A stretch of 64,000 nt of DNA, taken from the NCBI RefSeq assembly GCF_003259905.1, contig NZ_QLMG01000012.1, forward strand, positions 1 to 64,000. Reading direction: 5' to 3'. The position numbers and the translations under genes are program-made. Below the pieces are notes generated by a model. The model did not search any database. It was not told where the DNA came from and was given only the letters and a program-made list of their open reading frames with translations. Below are positions 32,659-41,582 of this stretch, piece by piece (within the stretch, counting starts at the first letter, position 1; each line of letters opens with the position of its first letter). This DNA is from Salipiger aestuarii. Its GTDB lineage: Bacteria > Pseudomonadota > Alphaproteobacteria > Rhodobacterales > Rhodobacteraceae.

Positions 32659-33002
32659 TGCCTTGCTCTTCCTTGTGTTTCGGTGGCCGCACGCGGAATC
32701 ATTGCGCCCAGCCCCATGGTGCCCGCCGGACCGGCGCGCGCCGGAGTGAGGTCCATCGCCGCGATGGTGGCCAACGCCCCGGTGGGACGCCTCGGCATGG
32801 CCGCATCGACGGGGCAAATCGACGCTCGGACCCGAAACCTCCTCGGGCCCGGGATTGAACGGGAAGACGTCTCTGTCGCAGTCGCAATGCGCGGCGCGAT
32901 TTTGCAGCCCGCACCGCGGGCCGGTCGCCGAGGCCGGGAATCGCCACGATCCGCCGTGCAGGAACCCGCGCAGGACTGGGGAAACCGCCCGCTCCCATTC
33001 GT
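32659..33002. other. 344-base gap inside operon A
   Basis: No convincing gene on either strand. Neighbouring genes in this unit are spaced by a few bases or overlap, so a gap of this size is out of character. It may hold an internal promoter or the remains of a deleted gene. Confidence 0.5.
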
Positions 33003-33494
33003 TCAGGCACCTTGCGGTGCCCGCCGCACGAGCAGTTTCCAGATCCCTTCCACCACGGTTTCGCCGCGCTGGTTGATGACCTCGCGCCGGAACGACAGGA
33101 TGCCGCGTTCGGGTTTCGACGTCTCGCGTTTCTCGGTCACGGTGACGCGCACGCCGATCGTGTCGCCGATGAAGGTGGGTTTCGGGAATCTGCACTGCAT
33201 GTCCAGAAGCCCCAGAAGCGAAGGTTCGAGAAAATTGTTCATCAACATCCGCGTGGTCAGCCCGGACATCACCGACACCACCAGAAGCCCGTGCGCGATG
33301 CGCTGGCCGTAGGCCGATCCGGCGGCGTACTCGGCATCGACATGCAGCCGGTTGAAATCGCCGGAAAGGCAGGCAAATCCCGTCACATCGGCCTCGGTTA
33401 TGGTACGGGTGGGGCTGTCGAACGCGTCTCCCTCGCTGAGATCCTCCCAGTAGAGCTGCTGGCCCGTCCGGGCTGAAAGGTCGGGGCGGGTCAT
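33003..33494 (-). CDS. MaoC-like hydratase
   Basis: A 163-residue single hot-dog-fold protein of the MaoC/(R)-specific enoyl-CoA hydratase group. The active-site region is FACLSGDFNRLHVDAEYA, with the catalytic Asp and His in the D-x4-H arrangement, followed by AHGLLVVSVMSGL. It should add water to a 2-enoyl-CoA. The start overlaps the ligase stop by four bases (ATGA). In unit A it would act after the acyl-CoA dehydrogenase and before the citryl-CoA lyase-like protein. Confidence 0.87.
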   Translation of the reverse strand: MTRPDLSARTGQQLYWEDLSEGDAFDSPTRTITEADVTGFACLSGDFNRLHVDAEYAAGSAYGQRIAHGLLVVSVMSGLTTRMLMNNFLEPSLLGLLDMQCRFPKPTFIGDTIGVRVTVTEKRETSKPERGILSFRREVINQRGETVVEGIWKLLVRRAPQGA

Positions 33495-35014
33495 CGGCTT
33501 TCCTCCTCCTGGGGCAGCGCCAGCACCGCCTCCTTGAGATCGGCCTTGAGAACGCGGCCGGTCAGGTTGCGCGGCACCGCTGTCATGAACACCACGCGGC
33601 GCGGGCGCTTGTAGCGGTCCAGCCGGGCCTCGGCATGGGCGATCACATCGGCCGCTGTCAGCCCGGCGCCCGGCGCGGGCACGATCACCGCGCAGATCGC
33701 CTCGGTCCAGCGCGGATCGGGCAGGCCGATGCAATGCGCCTCGGCAATCGCCGGGTGACCGGCCAGCGCCTCCTCGATCTCGGGGGCGTAGACGTTGATG
33801 CCGCCGCTCTTGATGATGTCGCGCTTGCGGCCAGTGAACCAGAGCAGCCCCTCGGCGTCGATCCGGCCCAGATCGCCCACGGTCAGATAATCGCCGCGCC
33901 GGGTTTCGGCGGTCAGCGTCTCGTCCTTGTAATACCCGTCATAGCGGCTCTCGCTGCGGGTGCAGATCTCGCCGACCTCGCCCTGCGGCACCTCGGTGCC
34001 ATCGTCGTCCAAAAGCTTGAGTTCGACCCCGAAGAACGGCCGTCCGACGCAATTGCCCGTAAAGTTGCGGCGCAGATCCCGCGCCGTGAGGTTGGCGTAG
34101 GGCCCCGCTTCGCTGGAGGCGGCATAGATCATCAGCGCGTCGCCGAACTTGTCCAGCGCCGCGCGCTTGAGGTCGGGATACATCTCGCCGCCGCCCGATT
34201 GCAGCGTGCGCAGCGACGACAGGTCGGCGTTCGCGAACCCCTCGACCTCGACCATCCGTTGAAGCATGGCCGGCAGCAACATGGTGGCGGTCAGCCGTTC
34301 GTCCTGGATCAGGCGCAGCGCGGCGACCCCGTCAAACCGGCGCATCAGGTAAACGCTGGCGCCCAGGTAAAGCGGCAGCAGCGTGTAGGTGCAGCCAGCC
34401 GACAGGCAGATCGGCAGCGCCGAAAGCGCCCGATCGTCGGGGCGGAAGCGTTGCTCGATAGCGCGTTCCTCCATGCCGAACAGGCTGCGCAGCGCACCCT
34501 TGGGCTTGCCGGTGGTCCCCGAGGTGTGCAGCATGATCGTGGTGCCATCCTGTCCTTGCGGCGGATCGGGCGGGGTGTCTGCCAGAAGGTCCGACAGCCG
34601 TGGCAGCCCTTGCGCACCCTCCGCCACATCGCCCAGGGCGATGATGTCGCTCACCACGGTCCGGAACAGATCGGCATGGTCCAGCGCCGCGTCGCCCAGC
34701 AGCAGCGTCTTGCTGTCCGAGCGGGCGACCACATCGGCCATGACCTCGGGCGCGATGCGATAGTTGATCGGCGCGGGGATCGCGCCCAACCCGGTCACCG
34801 CCACATAGGCGGCAAGGAAATCGGGATGGTTCTCCGAGATCACCGCGACCTTGTCGCCGGGCCCGGTGCCGCGTCGCGCCAGCACCGTCATCATCCGTTC
34901 CACCCGGTCGAGGAGCTCCGTATAGGTCTGGCCGTGCCCCTCGAACACCACCGCCGGTTTCGTCGGAAACCGCCGTGCATTCAGCCTGAGGGCATGGAGA
35001 AAGGTCATCGGCAT
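33491..35014 (-). CDS. AMP-forming acyl-CoA synthetase
   Basis: A 507-residue ANL-superfamily ligase that activates a carboxylic acid to its CoA thioester through an acyl-AMP. The P-loop-like motif is TIMLHTSGTTGKPKGALRS, the A5 region YAASSEAGP, the A7/A8 region GDLGRIDAEGLLWFTGRKRD, and the C-terminal lysine motif is PRNLTGRVLKADLKE. Substrate not deducible. It follows the acyl-CoA dehydrogenase gene by 10 bases. GGAGG five bases upstream supports the first ATG; a second ATG is two codons on. Confidence 0.92.
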   Translation of the reverse strand: MPMTFLHALRLNARRFPTKPAVVFEGHGQTYTELLDRVERMMTVLARRGTGPGDKVAVISENHPDFLAAYVAVTGLGAIPAPINYRIAPEVMADVVARSDSKTLLLGDAALDHADLFRTVVSDIIALGDVAEGAQGLPRLSDLLADTPPDPPQGQDGTTIMLHTSGTTGKPKGALRSLFGMEERAIEQRFRPDDRALSALPICLSAGCTYTLLPLYLGASVYLMRRFDGVAALRLIQDERLTATMLLPAMLQRMVEVEGFANADLSSLRTLQSGGGEMYPDLKRAALDKFGDALMIYAASSEAGPYANLTARDLRRNFTGNCVGRPFFGVELKLLDDDGTEVPQGEVGEICTRSESRYDGYYKDETLTAETRRGDYLTVGDLGRIDAEGLLWFTGRKRDIIKSGGINVYAPEIEEALAGHPAIAEAHCIGLPDPRWTEAICAVIVPAPGAGLTAADVIAHAEARLDRYKRPRRVVFMTAVPRNLTGRVLKADLKEAVLALPQEEESR

Positions 35015-35024
35015 GGCCGCCTCC

Positions 35025-36197
35025 TCAGGTAAAGGCCGAGATCCCGAGAACCTCGCGCCCTATGATCAATGTCTGGATTTCCGACGTGCCCTCGGGGATC
35101 AGCCCGCCGCGCGTGTCGCGGAACAACCGCTCGACCGGGTAGTCGGTGGAATATCCCAGCCCGCCGTGCGCCTGCAGCGCCATCGAGGCCACCTCATGCG
35201 CCGCCTCGCTGGCATAAAGCTTGGCGATCGAGCATTCCTTGCGCCCGGGCAGCCCCGCATCAAGCGCCAGCGCAGCCCGGTCAGTCAGGGCGCGCGCCGC
35301 TTCGGTGCGGATGGTCATGTCGACGATCAGCTTCTGCACCAGCTGATAGCGTCCGATCACGTTGCCGAACTGCTTGCGCGTCTTGACGTAATCGGTGGAC
35401 AGGTCCAGCGACCGCTGCGCCGCGCCCACCGCGCCCGCCGCCACGTTGAGCCGACCGTAGTTCAGCCCGGTGAGGATCGCCTTCAGCCCCTTGCCCGCCG
35501 GACCCAGCAGGTTTTCCTTGGGCACCCTTGCGTCGCGAAAGGCCAGCTGCGATGTCGCCGTGGCCTTGATGAACATCGTGCCCACCCGCGAGGCTTCGAA
35601 ATCGGTCTCCTCAGGGTCCACGATGAACAGGCTCAGATCGCCATCGCAGCCGGTGGTGAAGGTGCGCGCAACCAGGATGCCGACCCGGCCGTGAACGCCG
35701 TTTGTCGTCCACAGCTTGCCGCCGTTGATCTGCCAGTGGTCGCCCTTGTCCTCGGCACGGGTCTGCACCGAGGCGACGTCGGAGCCGTGGTCGGGTTCGG
35801 TGATCCCTACCCAGACCGGCATTTCGCCGGCCATGACGGGGTTCAGCCATTTTTCCTTTTGCCGGGCGTCACCCAGATGGTGCAGCAGCGCGGCGACGAT
35901 GTTGACGGTGTTGAGCAGCACCCGAAGCGACAGCCAGCGATACCCCGCCTCCTCCATCATCATCGCCCAGGTGCGGTAGCTGAGACCGTAGCCGCCCGCC
36001 TCCTCGGGCAGCAGCCCGCCGAGATAGCCGAACTGGCGCAGCGCGCCGACCATTTCCCATGGCAGCTCGCCCGCCGCCTCGCATTCGGCGATGCGCGCCT
36101 CGGTCAGCTCGCGCGCCATGAAACCCCGGATGCTGTCCCTCAGCATCCGAGTCTCCTGTTCCTGATCATCGGCGGGTGGCGCGATGTATTCAGCCAT
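35025..36197 (-). CDS. Acyl-CoA dehydrogenase
   Basis: A 390-residue FAD-dependent acyl-CoA dehydrogenase. The FAD-binding segments WVGITEPDHGSDVASVQT and KLWTTNGVHG, the dimer region RKQFGNVIGRYQLVQ and the C-terminal LIPEGTSEIQTLIIGRE are all present. The Glu in PEGTSEIQ is the usual catalytic base, so this copy looks classical. It would introduce the 2,3 double bond in the substrate CoA ester. The start at 36197 overlaps the end of the SDR gene by eight bases; the longer open frame upstream lies inside that gene and is a shadow. Confidence 0.92.
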   Translation of the reverse strand: MAEYIAPPADDQEQETRMLRDSIRGFMARELTEARIAECEAAGELPWEMVGALRQFGYLGGLLPEEAGGYGLSYRTWAMMMEEAGYRWLSLRVLLNTVNIVAALLHHLGDARQKEKWLNPVMAGEMPVWVGITEPDHGSDVASVQTRAEDKGDHWQINGGKLWTTNGVHGRVGILVARTFTTGCDGDLSLFIVDPEETDFEASRVGTMFIKATATSQLAFRDARVPKENLLGPAGKGLKAILTGLNYGRLNVAAGAVGAAQRSLDLSTDYVKTRKQFGNVIGRYQLVQKLIVDMTIRTEAARALTDRAALALDAGLPGRKECSIAKLYASEAAHEVASMALQAHGGLGYSTDYPVERLFRDTRGGLIPEGTSEIQTLIIGREVLGISAFT

Positions 36198-36939
36198 ACC
36201 GCCCCCCGGTGATGTGAAGCGTTTCGCCCGAGATGTATTCCGCCGCATCCGAGGCGAGGAACACCACGCCGTTGGCGATGTCGCGCTCGGTGCCAAGACG
36301 CGGCACGGTGTTCATTGCCAGCGCGCGGGATTTGATCCGGTCGTAGTTCGGAAGCGCCTCGATCATGTCGGTTGCGATGAAGCCTGGCGCGATGGCGTTG
36401 ACGGTGACGTTGAAACGCCCCTGCTCCATTCCAAGCGCACGGGTGAAACCGATGATGCCGGCCTTGGCCGCCGCATAGTTGGTCTGCCCGGGATTGCCGA
36501 GATAGGCGCGCGACGAAATGTTGACCACGCGGCCCCAGTGCTGTTCCATGAAATGGGGCACCACGGCGCGCGAGCAGTTGTAGGCCCCTTTCAGGATCAC
36601 CCCCACCACCGCATCCCAATCCTGCTCCGGCATCTTGGTGATGTAATTGTCGCGCGGAAAGCCGGCGTTGTTCACAAGTATATGGACGGCGCCGAATGCC
36701 TCGACCGTGCGGGCGACAAGCGCATCGACCTGTGCCGCGTCGGTGACGTCGCAGACGACGCCGATCGCTGCGTAACCGTCGGCCTCCAGCTCGGCGCGGG
36801 TGGCTTCGGTGGTTTCCGCGTCGATATCGGTGATCACCACCTTTGCCCCTTCCTCGGCCAGCGCGCGCGCCGTCACTGCACCGATTCCGCGCCCCGATCC
36901 GGTGACGATTGCCACCTTGTTCTTCAGTCCCAATTCCAC
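36190..36939 (-). CDS. SDR oxidoreductase (FabG/3-hydroxyacyl-CoA dehydrogenase-like)
   Basis: A 249-residue classical short-chain dehydrogenase. The cofactor motif is VTGSGRGIGAVTA, then NNAG, and the catalytic Ser-Tyr-Lys in NISSRAYLGNPGQTNYAAAK; the C-terminus has FLASDAAEYISGETLHITGG. An acidic residue after the second strand (ITDIDAE) favours NAD(H). It could oxidise a hydroxyl on the imported substrate or on a 3-hydroxyacyl-CoA intermediate. It is 20 bases downstream of the TRAP large subunit gene and belongs to the same operon. Confidence 0.9.
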   Translation of the reverse strand: MELGLKNKVAIVTGSGRGIGAVTARALAEEGAKVVITDIDAETTEATRAELEADGYAAIGVVCDVTDAAQVDALVARTVEAFGAVHILVNNAGFPRDNYITKMPEQDWDAVVGVILKGAYNCSRAVVPHFMEQHWGRVVNISSRAYLGNPGQTNYAAAKAGIIGFTRALGMEQGRFNVTVNAIAPGFIATDMIEALPNYDRIKSRALAMNTVPRLGTERDIANGVVFLASDAAEYISGETLHITGGRYG

Positions 36940-36959
36940 TTTCGGCTCCTTTGCGTTGT

Positions 36960-38249
36960 TTAATATTCGCCCGAGAACGCGGTCACGATTTCCGGGAAGA
37001 AGGCGATCAACGCCAGAACCGCGAACTCTGCCAGAACGAAAGGCAGCACACCCACAAAGACCCGCTTGAGCGGCACCCCGGTGATCGAGCTGGCGACAAA
37101 GACGTTCATGCCGATGGGCGGCGTGATCAGCCCGATCTCGACGGTCTTGGTGATGAGGATGCCAAACCAGATCGGCGAGTAGCCAAGTTCCATCACCATC
37201 GGAAAGACGATCGGCATGGTCAGGATCAGGATCGCCAGCTGATCCATGACGCAGCCCAGCAGCACAAAGATCACGATCAGGATCAGGATCACCATTCCCG
37301 GACTGACCTCCAGCCCCTGCACATAGGAAACCAGCGCTTGCGGCGCCATCGTGAGGGTCACGAAATAGCCGAAGATATGGGCCCCGATGATGATGGTAAA
37401 GATCATTGCCGTGGGGCGGGTGGTGCGTTCAAGCGCGTCCATGAAGTCGCGCCAGCCCATGCGCCGCAGCATCACGGCGGCGATCAGGATCGCGCCGAAA
37501 CAGCCCGCCGCCGCGGCTTCGGTGACGGTGACGGCGCCGGAATAGATTCCGGCCACGACGAACACGAACAATACGATCACCGGCCAAAGCTCGCGCAGCG
37601 ACAGGATGCGCTCTCGCCAGCTGTGGCTTTGCACCGGCGGCGCAAGATCGGGGTTCAGGCCCGCCCAGCCCATGGTGATGCCGGCAAAGGACAGCGCGGT
37701 GATAAGTCCGGGCACGATGCCGGCGATGAAGAGCCCGCCGATCGAGGTTTCGGTAATAATACCATAGACCATAAGCACCACCGACGGCGGGATCATGATC
37801 GACAACGTGCCGGCGGCCGCCACCGTGCCCACGATCATACCGCGGTCATAGCCGTATTTGTTGGCCTCGGGCGCGACGGTGCGGGCCATTGTCGCGGTGG
37901 CGGCGGTGGACGAGCCCGACACCGCACCGAAACCGGCGCTGGTGAACACGGTGGCCACCGCCAGCCCGCCCGGCAGATGCCCGACCCATTTGTTGGCGGC
38001 GCGGAACATGTCCGACGAGATCCGGCTGGCCGACAGGATCTCGGCCATCAGGATGAACAGGGGGATGGCGGTCAGCAACCAGGAGGCTGTGTTGCGATAG
38101 GGAGCGACCGACAGGATCCCGAGCGCAAGGTTGAGCCCGCCGATCAGATAAAGCCCGACAGTGCCGGCGATGCCCATTGCAAAGCCAATCGGCGTTCCGA
38201 CGATAAGAAGTCCCGCCAGCAGGAAGGACACGGGTGCGAGATATTCCAT
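36960..38249 (-). CDS. dctM: TRAP transporter large permease subunit DctM
   Basis: A 429-residue, 12-segment membrane protein of the DctM family. Typical stretches are FLLAGLLIVGTPIGFAMGIA, FTSAGFGAVSGSSTAATATM, GTVAAAGTLSIMIPPSVVLM and ITPPIGMNVFVASSITG. It is the ion-coupled transport channel that receives solute from DctP. The start at 38249 (MEYLAPVSF) lies two bases after the DctQ stop; the longer frame would run through dctQ. Confidence 0.94.
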   Translation of the reverse strand: MEYLAPVSFLLAGLLIVGTPIGFAMGIAGTVGLYLIGGLNLALGILSVAPYRNTASWLLTAIPLFILMAEILSASRISSDMFRAANKWVGHLPGGLAVATVFTSAGFGAVSGSSTAATATMARTVAPEANKYGYDRGMIVGTVAAAGTLSIMIPPSVVLMVYGIITETSIGGLFIAGIVPGLITALSFAGITMGWAGLNPDLAPPVQSHSWRERILSLRELWPVIVLFVFVVAGIYSGAVTVTEAAAAGCFGAILIAAVMLRRMGWRDFMDALERTTRPTAMIFTIIIGAHIFGYFVTLTMAPQALVSYVQGLEVSPGMVILILIVIFVLLGCVMDQLAILILTMPIVFPMVMELGYSPIWFGILITKTVEIGLITPPIGMNVFVASSITGVPLKRVFVGVLPFVLAEFAVLALIAFFPEIVTAFSGEY

Positions 38250-38251
38250 AT

Positions 38252-38821
38252 TCAGATTGTCCGATCCGGGGTGTGGCGAAGCCGCTGCACGTCGCCGGCC
38301 GCGTTCACCAGAAGCCGCAGGACAATCAGCAGGCAACCGATCGGCGCGATCACAAGGGCGGTAACGAGCGGCGCGTCAATGTCGCCCGACGTGCGATACC
38401 CGAAATCCCACGCCTTGAGCGCCTCGCGCGAGGCGCCGTAGCACACCAGTGCGAAGAACGCGGCCGCCACAAGGCGCAGGACCACGTCTAGACCGGCGCG
38501 CAGCCTGTCTGGCAACGTCTCGAACAGGATCCCCACCCGCACATGGCCATCGTGCATCTCAAGATAGCTCAGGCTTCCGAACACGATGATGGGCATCAGA
38601 TAAAGTTCGGTGATCCCTATGACGCCCTCGATCGGGTCGTTCAGGACATAGCGGGTGAAGACCTGGACGAGGATCAGCACCAGCATGACCATCATTGCCG
38701 CACGCGACAGCCAGTTCGCCCAGGTGTCGACCCGGTCCATCGCGCGGCCAAGGGGGCCGTGCAGTCCTGCCTTGGGCGGCGGCACGGCTTCCCCTTCGGG
38801 ATCAAGATCATGGGGATGCAC
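38252..38821 (-). CDS. dctQ: TRAP transporter small permease subunit DctQ
   Basis: A 189-residue membrane protein with four hydrophobic segments and the DctQ signature VFTRYVLNDPIEGVIGITEL. It partners DctM. The N-terminal 30 residues are hydrophilic and proline-rich. It is encoded 12 bases after the binding-protein gene. Confidence 0.92.
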   Translation of the reverse strand: MHPHDLDPEGEAVPPPKAGLHGPLGRAMDRVDTWANWLSRAAMMVMLVLILVQVFTRYVLNDPIEGVIGITELYLMPIIVFGSLSYLEMHDGHVRVGILFETLPDRLRAGLDVVLRLVAAAFFALVCYGASREALKAWDFGYRTSGDIDAPLVTALVIAPIGCLLIVLRLLVNAAGDVQRLRHTPDRTI

Positions 38822-38833
38822 GGACGAGCTCCT

Positions 38834-39877
38834 TTATTGCGTCTGGTACTTTTCGATATTCGCGCGAAAAGCCTCCACCACCTCGCCGCCGGGCATGCCG
38901 CGCCCTTCCAGTCCCGAAACCCAGGCATGGAAGACCGGCGCCGTGGTCGCCCTGACCTGTTCGCGCTGCGCTTCGTCCAGCACGATGACTTTGATACCGG
39001 CTTCGCGCATCTTGTTTTCAAGTTCGGCTGCCGAGCGGTCGGTTTCCTCGGCGACGCGCTGCATCGCCTCCTGAGCCGCCTGCTGCATGGCCTGCTGATG
39101 CTCGGGCGCAAGCCCTTGCCAGACCTCTTCGCGGATCACATAAGGCGCCCAGTACACAAAGACATCCAGCCCAAGCACAGCGGTATCGATCACCTCTTCG
39201 AGCTTGTAGGAATAGACGCTCGTGGTCGGAAAGATCGCGCCGTCAACCGTGCCGGTGCGGATCGCCTGATAGGTTTCGGGGCTGGGAATATCCACCGGAG
39301 CCCCGCCCAGGGCCTTGATCGATTCCGACATGTTGCCGGCGATGATCTTCAGCTTGAGCCCGTTGATATCCTCCAGGCCGTCAATCTCTTTGCCGCGGGT
39401 AAAAAGATTGTAGGTAGAGGTCATCACGCCCCAGAGGGGACGCATCCCGTTCTTCAGGAAATCGTTCCCCAGGATCGGCTCCGAGGTCACCGTATCGTAG
39501 AATGCCGGTGTGCCGACCTTGCTTTGCGAGAACAGGCCCGGCAGCGTGTGCACACCGGCCAGCGGCATGGTGCCTCCGTTATAGGCCGGTGGAACATAGC
39601 CAACGTCCACCACGCCCGATTGCACCATCGAGAACATGTCGCGAAGCGAGCCCATCTGCCCGGCGCCAAAATACTGAAACTTGACCTCGCCGTCGGTCAG
39701 TTCGGTCACCCGCTCCATCCAGTAGTTGGTGCCGGTCTCGACGATGTAGTGGCCCGGCGGAAAGGTGTCCGCCACCTTGAGGGTTGTTTCGGCCAGGGCC
39801 ATCTGCGGCGTCAGCGCGCCCGCGACCATCAGCGCCGCGCCTGCGGCAAGCCGATCCAGTCCGTTCAAAATGCTCAT
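38834..39877 (-). CDS. dctP: TRAP solute-binding protein DctP
   Basis: A 347-residue periplasmic receptor of the DctP family, first gene of unit A. The signal peptide ends near residue 29 (TPQMALAE). The mature part shows TFPPGHYIVETGTNYWMERV, and the DctP Arg region is around GMRPLWGVMTSTYNLF. TRAP DctP receptors bind organic acids through a conserved Arg. The ligand is presumably the acid processed by the ligase and dehydrogenase of the same operon. GGGAGGA lies nine bases upstream of the ATG. Confidence 0.92.
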   Translation of the reverse strand: MSILNGLDRLAAGAALMVAGALTPQMALAETTLKVADTFPPGHYIVETGTNYWMERVTELTDGEVKFQYFGAGQMGSLRDMFSMVQSGVVDVGYVPPAYNGGTMPLAGVHTLPGLFSQSKVGTPAFYDTVTSEPILGNDFLKNGMRPLWGVMTSTYNLFTRGKEIDGLEDINGLKLKIIAGNMSESIKALGGAPVDIPSPETYQAIRTGTVDGAIFPTTSVYSYKLEEVIDTAVLGLDVFVYWAPYVIREEVWQGLAPEHQQAMQQAAQEAMQRVAEETDRSAAELENKMREAGIKVIVLDEAQREQVRATTAPVFHAWVSGLEGRGMPGGEVVEAFRANIEKYQTQ

Positions 39878-40048
39878 CGTAAGTCTTCCTCCCTGCGTCA
39901 GCCGACGCTCCCCGAACCAGGCCCTCTCCCTTGTTTTGGCGAGAGCCTCACGGACCCGTCCGTTGGTCGGCCTTCCTCGCCCGAGCCAACCAAACGGCAG
40001 GCCATCCGGTCAATGCGGAAGCGCCGACCGCCCCGATCCGGCCACCAG

Positions 40049-40067
40049 ATCGCACATATATGCGATT
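40049..40067. promoter_or_regulatory. IclR-type operator candidate upstream of dctP
   Basis: ATCGCA-CATATA-TGCGAT is an inverted repeat with 6-base arms. Its core plus flank CACATATATGCGATTG matches CACATATGTGCGATTG at 56603-56618 with one mismatch. It lies about 175 bases upstream of the dctP start, ahead of unit A. Confidence 0.6.
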
Positions 40068-40303
40068 GCGCGGGGGCCCGGCGCGCGCAGGGGCTCTACC
40101 CCGTTTGCACTCACGCTTCGGGCGCCTGTCCAGCCAAAGAATGCGGCGCGCCACACGGCCATCTGCATCGCCTCCCTGAGGCTGACAGTTGCGGGATGTG
40201 GGCACGACAGTCGAATGGCCGGATGACAGTTTTCGGAGGGACATTGATGGCGGGGCAGCTGACGATCCGCGCCGGGCGATGGCCTGCGGCGCTTCCCGGC
40301 GGA

Positions 40304-40327
40304 CGCATTATCCCGCATTATCCCGCA
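40304..40327. repeat. Tandem 10-bp repeat (CGCATTATCC, 2.4 copies)
   Basis: Two exact copies of CGCATTATCC followed by CGCA. A 10-base period equals about one helical turn, so a regulator could bind both on one face; slippage is a simpler explanation. Confidence 0.5.
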
Positions 40328-40638
40328 AGCTGGTCGATCGGGCATTTCGGGACGTGCGGCACCGCGATCTGGTGCATCCGCAACCCGACCGCGCTGTCGG
40401 AAATCGTCGGGTGTCGTACAGGTTTTGAAATCCCGTCCAGAAGATACCCGGATCGAATATCGAACACTGGCACGTTTCTGAACGTCATTTTACGACAGGG
40501 TGGTGGCGCCGTGGCCAGAACGGCCACCTGCGGCAGAGGGGCGGCACCCGGCCCGGACCCCGACAATCAGATCGGGGGGAATCGCCGCCGCATGATCTTG
40601 GGCCGGGCGGGGGTCATGGTGGATAAGAACACCGGCGT

Positions 40639-41442
40639 TCAGCAAACCCTGGGGTCTTGACCTTTCTTTCTCAGATGCTGAACGATTTCTTCACGCATGA
40701 TCCTGACAATCTCGTTCTCGGATCGCAGGATGACATCCGTCGGTGCGCCAACCCCAACGGCAAACAGACGAGAACTCTGGTGGCTGGGAAACGGCATGGA
40801 GATCAACCCGGCGCCTTTGACGACCTGATCGGTTGACAGATAATACCCCTTGGCGCGGGTCTCGGCCAAGGAGGCGACGAAGGTCTTCACGTCCACCGCC
40901 GGTTTGTCGGGCGCACGATAGGCATTGATCTTTCGTAACAGGCGGCACACTTCTTCATCGCTGAAGCGGCTCATCAGAACCCGCCCCACCCCGGAATTCC
41001 CCAGCGGACGCCGCGTGCCGAGTGAAATGTGGTGGATCGGCGACTTCTTTGGACGGATCACTTGCACATACTCGGCTTCGTCGCCGTTCTTTGTTCCCAG
41101 TACGACGACATGCTGCGTCCGTTGCGCGATCGCCTTGAGCAGCCGCTGGATGATGCCTTCACCGAACAGATCCGGGCTCATCCAAGAGCCCAGAAGCGGG
41201 ACGCGTTCGGTGGGAAAGTAGTTCTTGTTCCGGGCATCGTGGCTCAGGAAGCCGAGCTTGACCATGCTCTTCAAGAGCGCCGAAGTGCTCGATTGCGGAT
41301 ACCCCAGTTTCTTCGAGACTTCCACGACCGACAGCGGGCGCCGCACCTCGTCGAAATACACCAGCGTTTCACAGGTGCGGGCGACCGATTTTACGATATT
41401 GTCCCCGCGTGTCTTCACCGAAGTCTGTTCCGCGTCTTCCAT
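40639..41442 (-). CDS. IclR-family transcriptional regulator
   Basis: A 267-residue IclR-type protein. The N-terminal winged helix-turn-helix spans SVARTCETLVYFDEVRRPLS and VVEVSKKLGYPQSSTSALLK; the C-terminal effector domain includes HHISLGTRRPLGNSGVGRVL and GYYLSTDQVVKGAGLISMPF. IclR proteins sense small organic acids or aromatics. It is immediately upstream of unit A in the same orientation, with 760 bases between, so it is the probable regulator of that unit. A dyad ATACT-N11-AGTAT at 41457-41477 upstream of its own start may be autoregulatory. Confidence 0.9.
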   Translation of the reverse strand: MEDAEQTSVKTRGDNIVKSVARTCETLVYFDEVRRPLSVVEVSKKLGYPQSSTSALLKSMVKLGFLSHDARNKNYFPTERVPLLGSWMSPDLFGEGIIQRLLKAIAQRTQHVVVLGTKNGDEAEYVQVIRPKKSPIHHISLGTRRPLGNSGVGRVLMSRFSDEEVCRLLRKINAYRAPDKPAVDVKTFVASLAETRAKGYYLSTDQVVKGAGLISMPFPSHQSSRLFAVGVGAPTDVILRSENEIVRIMREEIVQHLRKKGQDPRVC

Positions 41443-41582
41443 GATCCCCTCCCAGCATACTATTATATGAACAGTATTCAGAAAGTAGAATGGCTGCGGA
41501 TGTGATTTCTGTCAACTGGTAGAAGATCGCAGAAGACGCGCCGCATGCCGCGAGGGGATCGGAAAGATGCCGGGTCCGGGTG

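Larger units (their letters stand above)
39878..40638. other. Leader and control region of operon A
   Basis: 760 bases with no gene I can support. It contains a palindromic site at 40049-40066 that resembles the CACATATGTG sites further right, and a tandem 10-bp repeat at 40304-40327 (separate entries). A minus-strand frame at 40318-40566 has no family and no good ribosome-binding site. Confidence 0.55.

Noticed and set aside
31846-33195. Extended 449-residue reading of the citryl-CoA lyase-like gene
   Set aside because: The first 180 residues are Arg/His-rich without family match; a proper ATG with Shine-Dalgarno lies at 32658.
36909-40660. Long plus-strand frames opposite the TRAP genes (510 and 705 residues)
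   Set aside because: Low-complexity His/Arg/Asp-rich translation typical of the reverse of membrane-protein genes.
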